Assembly (NCBI GenBank): GCA_031274005.1
Contig: JAISQU010000321.1
Span: 1-8,323, forward strand
From: Spirochaetales bacterium
Lineage (GTDB): Bacteria > Spirochaetota > Spirochaetia > DTKZ01
Length of the DNA stretch: 8,323 nucleotides
Direction of reading: 5' to 3'
The translations under genes were made by a program, and so were the position numbers. How positions within the stretch are numbered: the first letter of the stretch is position 1; every line of letters starts with the position of its first letter. Below, in pieces: positions 5,437 to 8,323 of the stretch. The notes beneath the pieces are model-generated. The model was given only the letters and a program-made list of their open reading frames with translations, had not been told where the DNA came from and ran no database searches.

Positions 5437-7092
5437 ATGAAACCAATGAAGAAAAAAAATATACAAAACAGTAAGGGGCGCGCGGACGGCGCGCGGACGG
5501 CCGGGGACGAAACCGAAAACCCCGCGGAGGAGAGGGTTGTCCTCGCGCCGTTTTTGGGTATACGGCCGCGCGTTTATGTGGCCGCGCTGTACGCGCTTGT
5601 TCTTGCGGGGGTTTTCTTTTATGTTTTTCTGTATCCTGGAATTTTTCACCCCGGCGCGGAGGTCACTTTTACGAGTCTGCCGGAGGAGGCTTCCGTTCTG
5701 GTTGACGGGGTCAGGATAGGGGCCACGCCCCTTACGGCTTTTGTGAGCGAGGGCAGCCATGTGGTGAGTCTGCGCCGGCCGCACTTCGGGGAACAGAAGG
5801 TTCCTCTTGCGGTGGGCGGCAGGCTTTTCGGCAGCCGCGTTTTTCCCCGGCGCGAGAGCCTTCACGCAAAGCTATCCCTGCTATCTGCCGAAGATCTTCT
5901 GCGGGACGCCCACAGGGAGTTTTCTGTCTGGGCTCTCGGCGAGGCCACTCCCCTCTCTCCTTTTCCGCCGGTTTTGTCCGCGGCCGTACGTGATTACGCC
6001 ATAGCCGCGGGGACTGGGGCGGATACGGAGAAAGAGCTTTTCGCCATGCTTTCTTCCGCGGCGGCGAGCGTCAATTCGCCGGCGAGCTTTCGGGATTTTA
6101 TATACGCCGCTTTTCTGGCGGCTTCGGGGGGCAAAGCTTTAAGCCCCCAGGCTTTGATCAGGGCCGCGGGGTGGCTTTTGCCGCTCTATGCCCGCAATGA
6201 GGAGGCTCTGTACTGGCTGATTCTGGTTCTGCCGGAAAAGGCGCGGGAGGAGCTGGGCGCTTCGGCGTGGGCGGCCGCCCGCCTTGCGGAGCTTGCGGCC
6301 CCCGGCGCGGCGCGGGATACTCCGCCGCGGGCCGGAGCTTTCCGGACTATCGCGGGCGTCTCATACGCGGCCCTGCCGGGGGGGGCTTTGCGGCCGGAAC
6401 GGGCTGCGTCTTCCGCCGCGGGGATCTCCCGTCTGGCGGCAAAACCAACAGAGGCCGGCGCCGCCTCGTCCCGGGAACCGGCTTTGAAGCGGATGCGGGA
6501 ATCCCCTCCGTTTACGGCGCGGGCGGATGTAGCCGGCTTTTTTCTGCAAACAGCCGAAGTAACGCAGGCTGAATACGCGGCTTTCCTCAAAGAAAATCCC
6601 GCGTGGCAGCCCGCGGGCAGGGCCGCGCTTATCAGGCAGGGGCTTGCGGAAGACTCATACCTGGCCTCGTGGCGGGACTCCCCTCTTCCGCCTGAACCGG
6701 CTTCTCCTGTAAGCGAAGTTTCTTTTTACGCGGCCGCGGCCTACTGTGAATGGCTGGCGGGCAGGGACAGCCGCTATGTTTTTTTTCTTCCCTCCGAGGC
6801 CCAGTGGGAGTACGCGGCCCGCGCAGCGGACTCTTCGGGTCTTGCGGCCATGAAGGGCGGCGTGTGGGAATGGTGCGGCGACTGGTACGCTCCGGCTTCT
6901 TATATTTTTCCTGTTTCCCCGGATTTTCCGGCCGCCGAAAAAGTTGTCCGCGGCGGGGCGTGGATTAATTCGGATTCCGTAACCGCCTCCACACGGGGGT
7001 CGCAGCCGCCTGAGTGGTGCGGCCCGTATGTGGGTTTTCGGGTCGCGGCGGCGGAAAAACCCCTCAGGGAGCCTCCGGCATGGATGCGGTAA
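5437..7092 (+). CDS. Membrane-anchored PEGA plus SUMF1 (FGE-like) domain protein
   Basis: A 551-aa protein with a charged cytoplasmic N terminus (1-40), one membrane segment (about 46-66), and an extracytoplasmic remainder. Residues about 74-125 form a PEGA domain (TFTSLPEEASVLVDGVRIG...TPL...SEGSHVVSL), a small beta fold common in surface and sensor proteins. Residues 150-300 are Ala/Leu-rich helices of no recognised family. Residues about 302-537 fit the SUMF1/formylglycine-generating-enzyme fold: EVTQAEYAAFL (374-384), VSFYAAAAYCEWL (428-440), RYVFFLPSEAQWEYAAR (446-462), GGVWEWCGDWY (474-484), VVRGGAW (503-509) and YVGFRVA (531-537). The paired copper-binding cysteines of true FGEs are missing before GFR, where the sequence is STRGSQPPEWCGPYVGFR (518-535), so sulfatase activation is unlikely and a binding or structural role is more plausible. 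The last 13 bases overlap smpB, so the two are probably co-translated. M4 (5446) is an alternative start. Confidence 0.85.
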   Translation: MKPMKKKNIQNSKGRADGARTAGDETENPAEERVVLAPFLGIRPRVYVAALYALVLAGVFFYVFLYPGIFHPGAEVTFTSLPEEASVLVDGVRIGATPLTAFVSEGSHVVSLRRPHFGEQKVPLAVGGRLFGSRVFPRRESLHAKLSLLSAEDLLRDAHREFSVWALGEATPLSPFPPVLSAAVRDYAIAAGTGADTEKELFAMLSSAAASVNSPASFRDFIYAAFLAASGGKALSPQALIRAAGWLLPLYARNEEALYWLILVLPEKAREELGASAWAAARLAELAAPGAARDTPPRAGAFRTIAGVSYAALPGGALRPERAASSAAGISRLAAKPTEAGAASSREPALKRMRESPPFTARADVAGFFLQTAEVTQAEYAAFLKENPAWQPAGRAALIRQGLAEDSYLASWRDSPLPPEPASPVSEVSFYAAAAYCEWLAGRDSRYVFFLPSEAQWEYAARAADSSGLAAMKGGVWEWCGDWYAPASYIFPVSPDFPAAEKVVRGGAWINSDSVTASTRGSQPPEWCGPYVGFRVAAAEKPLREPPAWMR

Positions 7093-7535
7093 AAATTCTC
7101 GCCGATAACCGCAAGGCCCGCTTCAATTACACCATAGATGAGAATCTGGAGTGCGGAATTGTCTTGCAGGGAACGGAGGTGAAGTCCATGAAGGCGGGGC
7201 AGTTCTCTTTTGCCGACGCCTACGCGAAGATACAGGAAGGCGAGCTTTGGCTTACCGGCTTTCATATAACGCCCTATGACCACGGCAATCTTTTTAATCA
7301 CACGGCCGAGCGCGAAAGAAAACTGCTTGTTCACAGGCAGGAGATCAAAAAACTTTCACGGAAAGTCGACGAAAAGGGTTTTACCCTTGTTCCCCTCAAG
7401 GTTTATCTGAAAAAAGGACGGGTAAAGATTGAGTTGGGGCTGTGCAAGGGGAAAAAGATGTATGACAAGCGGGAAAACATCAAGGACCGCGACCTGCGCC
7501 GCGAGACCGAGCGGAATTTCAGGATACATCTGTAA
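7080..7535 (+). CDS. smpB: SsrA-binding protein SmpB
   Basis: A 151-aa protein, the normal SmpB length. SmpB binds the tRNA-like domain of tmRNA and carries it to ribosomes stalled on mRNA without a stop codon, where its C-terminal tail occupies the empty mRNA channel. Signatures are ILADNRKARFNY (6-17), the CGIVLQGTEVKSMKAG core (25-40), AYAKIQEGELWL (48-58) and the GKKMYDKRENIKDRD tail block (124-138). The tail ends in NFRIHL, shorter than some. The start at 7080 is supported by AGGGAG at 7066-7071, by family alignment and by overlap with the upstream gene; an open extension to 7014 lies wholly in the upstream coding sequence. The partner RNA gene ssrA lies about 750 bp downstream on the opposite strand. 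Confidence 0.97.
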   Translation: MDAVKILADNRKARFNYTIDENLECGIVLQGTEVKSMKAGQFSFADAYAKIQEGELWLTGFHITPYDHGNLFNHTAERERKLLVHRQEIKKLSRKVDEKGFTLVPLKVYLKKGRVKIELGLCKGKKMYDKRENIKDRDLRRETERNFRIHL

Positions 7536-7542
7536 AGAAGTT

Positions 7543-7719
7543 CTATGCGGCAATTCTCCAGATGACGATACCGATGATACCCAGGGCCAGCAGCGCGGCG
7601 GCTATAACAATGGGCTTAAGCGGGCGCTTTTTGGGCGCTTGCTGCGGTACTTCGTACCCGCAGTGATAACAAAACTGAGCGTCCTCCGGGATTTCCGCTT
7701 TGCATTTTTTACACTTCAT
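7543..7719 (-). CDS. Small zinc-ribbon membrane protein, 58 aa
   Basis: MKCKKCKAEIPEDAQFCYHC begins with two CxxC knuckles (C3/C6 and C17/C20) 10 residues apart, the pattern of a zinc-ribbon domain often placed at the N terminus of bacterial membrane proteins. A basic linker (QQAPKKRPLKP, 26-36) and one hydrophobic helix (about 37-56) follow, so the ribbon should lie in the cytoplasm. No enzymatic part is present and the cellular role is unknown. The ATG at 7719 is supported by GAGAGG at 7725-7730, about 5 nt upstream. The longer open frame to 8127 runs through the repeat region and is not protein-like. The stop is 7 bp from the smpB stop (convergent). Copy 1 of the 44-nt repeat ends about 26 bp upstream of this start, so it may sit in the gene's leader. 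Confidence 0.8.
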   Translation of the reverse strand: MKCKKCKAEIPEDAQFCYHCGYEVPQQAPKKRPLKPIVIAAALLALGIIGIVIWRIAA

Positions 7720-7745
7720 ATTACCTCTCTTTGTGAATCCCCCCC

Positions 7746-7789
7746 GGAGGAGCCTGTCGGACTTGTAACGAATGTGAGCCGAAGACGGC
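7746..7789 (+). repeat. 44-nt direct repeat, copy 1
   Basis: Begins GGAGGAGCCTGTCGG and ends GAGCCGAAGACGGC. It is 43/44 identical to 7912-7955; the sole difference is G at 7765 versus A at 7931. Its end contains the small palindrome GCCG-AAGA-CGGC (7778-7789). The last eight bases can also pair with GCCGTCTT at 7852-7859, which would enclose the first two hairpins of unit 1 in a branched structure. Confidence 0.9.
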
Positions 7790-7791
7790 TC

Positions 7792-7890
7792 TGCGATTTT
7801 CGGGAAGACCCGAAAACGCATTACCCACGCAATTTTGCCCCGCAAAATTGCGCCGTCTTGCACTACGCGAGGCCATTGCAACAATGGCCT
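7792..7890. repeat. Unit 1 hairpins (three)
   Basis: First, 7792-7820: TTTTCGGG, loop AAGA, CCCGAAAA, extended by four more pairs past one bulged A at 7796. Second, 7828-7852: CGCAATTTTGC, loop CCC, GCAAAATTGCG (11 perfect pairs). Third, 7870-7890: AGGCCATTG, loop CAA, CAATGGCCT (9 perfect pairs). They follow repeat copy 1 in the same order and spacing as the hairpins after copy 2. None is followed by a T-run, so simple intrinsic termination is not the obvious role. All are near-symmetric, so the strand of any RNA product is unknown. Confidence 0.85.
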
Positions 7891-7903
7891 GGCCCTAAGC
7901 GCA

Positions 7904-7923
7904 ACAGGCTTGGAGGAGCCTGT
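7904..7923. repeat. Hairpin spanning the start of repeat copy 2
   Basis: ACAGGCT (7904-7910), a 6-nt loop TGGAGG, and AGCCTGT (7917-7923) form 7 perfect pairs. The loop and right arm are the first bases of repeat copy 2, while the left arm is unique to this copy; copy 1 lacks it. Confidence 0.6.
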
Positions 7924-7955
7924 CGGACTTATAACGAATGTGAGCCGAAGACGGC
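7912..7955 (+). repeat. 44-nt direct repeat, copy 2
   Basis: Second copy of the unit leader, 166 bp after copy 1 and differing at one base. The flanking sequence diverges at once on both sides apart from the hairpin layout, so this is a shared module and not a simple recent duplication of the whole unit. Confidence 0.9.
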
Positions 7956-7957
7956 CC

Positions 7958-8051
7958 CAATTTTTCGGGAACCGAAAAATTGTTATGCGCAATTTGCGGG
8001 GCAAATTGCTGCCGCTGCCTTTTACGCCGGGAATTGCTTTGCAATTCCCGG
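7958..8051. repeat. Unit 2 hairpins (three)
   Basis: First, 7958-7982: CAATTTTTCGG, loop GAA, CCGAAAAATTG (11 pairs). Second, 7989-8009: GCAATTTGC, loop GGG, GCAAATTGC (9 pairs). Third, 8027-8051: CCGGGAATTGC, loop TTT, GCAATTCCCGG (11 pairs). Pairing is perfect in all three although the stem sequences differ from unit 1, which is the pattern left by compensatory change. The second hairpin loop GGG is complementary to loop CCC of the matching hairpin in unit 1. The core of the third hairpin is identical to that at 3494-3508. Confidence 0.85.
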
Positions 8052-8070
8052 GCTTGATATTGAGCCAGCG

Positions 8071-8089
8071 TGGAGGTGGCGGGAATTGA
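8071..8089 (-). repeat. 19-bp copy of the tmRNA 3' end (att-like)
   Basis: TGGAGGTGGCGGGAATTGA here is identical to 8291-8309. It covers, in tmRNA terms, the discriminator base, the acceptor 3' strand and the T-stem 3' strand into the T-loop, and identity stops within the T-loop. This is the part of tRNA/tmRNA genes commonly duplicated when tyrosine-integrase elements insert. No integrase gene is present in the window. Confidence 0.7.
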
Positions 8090-8226
8090 CCTTTCCAGCG
8101 CTCGACTTCCCTGTCTCGCGCTTCCAAGGCCGGCTTTTCCGCTTAGTCCGCATCCCTGCGGACTATCCCCGTACGGCCTGCGCGCTCTCGGCCTTACGGG
8201 GCCGCGGAAAAGCGTTCAATTCCCGC
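8079..8226. repeat. Nested branched palindrome beside ssrA
   Basis: An outer 11-bp inverted repeat pairs 8079-8089 with 8216-8226 (GCGGGAATTGA with TCAATTCCCGC). Inside, a perfect 10-bp stem pairs GCTTTTCCGC (8133-8142) with GCGGAAAAGC (8204-8213). Inside that are two hairpins: TAGTCCGCA, loop TCCC, TGCGGACTA (8144-8165, 9 perfect pairs) and CCCCGTACGGCC with GGCCTTACGGGG (8167-8178 with 8190-8201, 11 of 12 paired). The result is a three-way-junction shape. The 13 bases GTTCAATTCCCGC at 8214-8226 also match the tmRNA T-arm in the tmRNA's own sense. No tRNA can be built here, since no D-arm or anticodon arm is found and the T-stem does not pair. Confidence 0.7.
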
Positions 8227-8290
8227 TTGTACCACTTTTGCAAGGCTATATAGCGGACATTCGGCTTTGTACGCTATCGGCAGATTTCGT

Positions 8291-8323
8291 TGGAGGTGGC
8301 GGGAATTGAACCCGCGTCCTAAA
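8291..8323 (-). ncRNA. ssrA: tmRNA (ssrA), 3' end only
   Basis: Read on the minus strand the sequence is GGACGCGGG followed by TTCAATT, CCCGC and CACCTCC-A: a 5-bp T-stem (8299-8303 with 8311-8315), a 7-nt T-loop, the acceptor 3' strand (8298-8292) and discriminator A (8291). GGACGCGGGTTC before the acceptor strand is the typical tmRNA ending and differs little from that of E. coli. CCA is not encoded (next bases ACG), so it must be added after transcription. The body, with the tag reading frame and pseudoknots, lies beyond the window. Nearby smpB supports tmRNA over an ordinary tRNA, but only 33 bases are visible. tmRNA with SmpB tags and frees proteins from stalled ribosomes. Confidence 0.85.

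Larger units (their letters stand above)
7720..8290. other. 571-bp gene-free region: structured repeats and tmRNA-end duplication
   Basis: No believable protein gene is seen on either strand. Open frames here change composition with the palindromes and have no start signals. The content, left to right, is: leader of the zinc-ribbon gene, two tandem leader-plus-hairpin units (7746-8051), then a 220-bp segment (8071-8290) framed by direct copies of the tmRNA 3' end and containing a branched palindrome. A short stem pairing ATAGCG (8250-8255) with CGCTAT (8272-8277) lies 14 bp past the tmRNA end and could help end its transcription, although no T-run follows. Confidence 0.75.

Noticed and set aside
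7746..8051. CRISPR array
   Set aside because: There are only two 44-nt copies at a 166-bp period, and the intervening DNA is itself palindromic and related between units, unlike unique 30-40-nt spacers. No cas gene is visible.
7720..8127. N-terminal extension of the zinc-ribbon protein
   Set aside because: It runs through the repeat units and mirrors their palindromes. The internal ATG at 7719 has a good ribosome binding site and starts the CxxC motif at once.
8079..8234. A second tRNA or tmRNA fragment at 8214-8234
   Set aside because: TTCAATT is present, but the five bases on each side do not pair as a T-stem, and no D-arm, anticodon arm or acceptor partner is found.
7429..8253. 274-aa open frame across the end of smpB and the repeats
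   Set aside because: It starts inside smpB in another frame and reads through hairpins, the tmRNA-end copy and the antisense zinc-ribbon gene.
7741..8290. Integron attC sites
   Set aside because: I looked for the RYYYAAC/GTTRRRY core pair around the palindromes and found none in the right place.

Overview
This window looks like chromosomal DNA of a GC-rich spirochete, probably of the Treponema/Breznakiella type. That placement is an inference from protein style and gene company: two adjacent lepB-type signal peptidases, HemW, a PBP5-like carboxypeptidase, a PEGA-SUMF1 membrane protein, and smpB close to ssrA with no encoded CCA. No 16S or other decisive marker is present.

Layout. Positions 1-498 hold the 3' part of a DhaL-type gene (+), followed by a small ABM-fold monooxygenase (576-884, +) and a PBP5-like D,D-carboxypeptidase (937-2154, +) that ends at a clear intrinsic terminator. 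Convergent to these is a minus-strand block read right to left: lepB (5362-4367), a second lepB-like gene (4360-3617) only 6 nt downstream, a 188-bp hairpin-rich gap, and hemW (3428-2208). A consensus sigma70-type promoter (TTGACA-N17-TATAAT) at 5394-5422 drives a PEGA/SUMF1 membrane protein (5437-7092, +) that overlaps smpB (7080-7535, +). A 58-aa zinc-ribbon membrane protein (7719-7543, -) converges on smpB. The 3' end of ssrA (tmRNA, -) runs off the right edge.

How the genes relate. SmpB and tmRNA together make up the trans-translation ribosome-rescue system. The signal peptidases, carboxypeptidase and PEGA/SUMF1 protein act at the inner membrane and envelope. HemW is a radical-SAM heme chaperone-type protein. 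The DhaL and ABM genes look like ordinary metabolism.

The most unusual part is the roughly 570-bp gene-free stretch 7720-8290. It holds two tandem units, about 166 bp apart, each made of a near-identical 44-nt leader (43/44) followed by three hairpins, mostly with 3-nt loops. Stems differ between the units yet stay paired, and the middle hairpin carries loop CCC in one unit and GGG in the other. Next to these lies a separate 220-bp segment bounded by a 19-bp direct repeat of the tmRNA 3' end, which resembles an integration scar, with a nested, branched palindrome inside. A related hairpin plus a shared tail sequence occurs in the lepB-hemW gap, so the structured element seems to be dispersed. 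Other points of note are a Lys-to-Arg change at the expected catalytic lysine of the second LepB, back-to-back promoters sharing one -35 box, and several genes with very short predicted leaders and no visible Shine-Dalgarno sequence.
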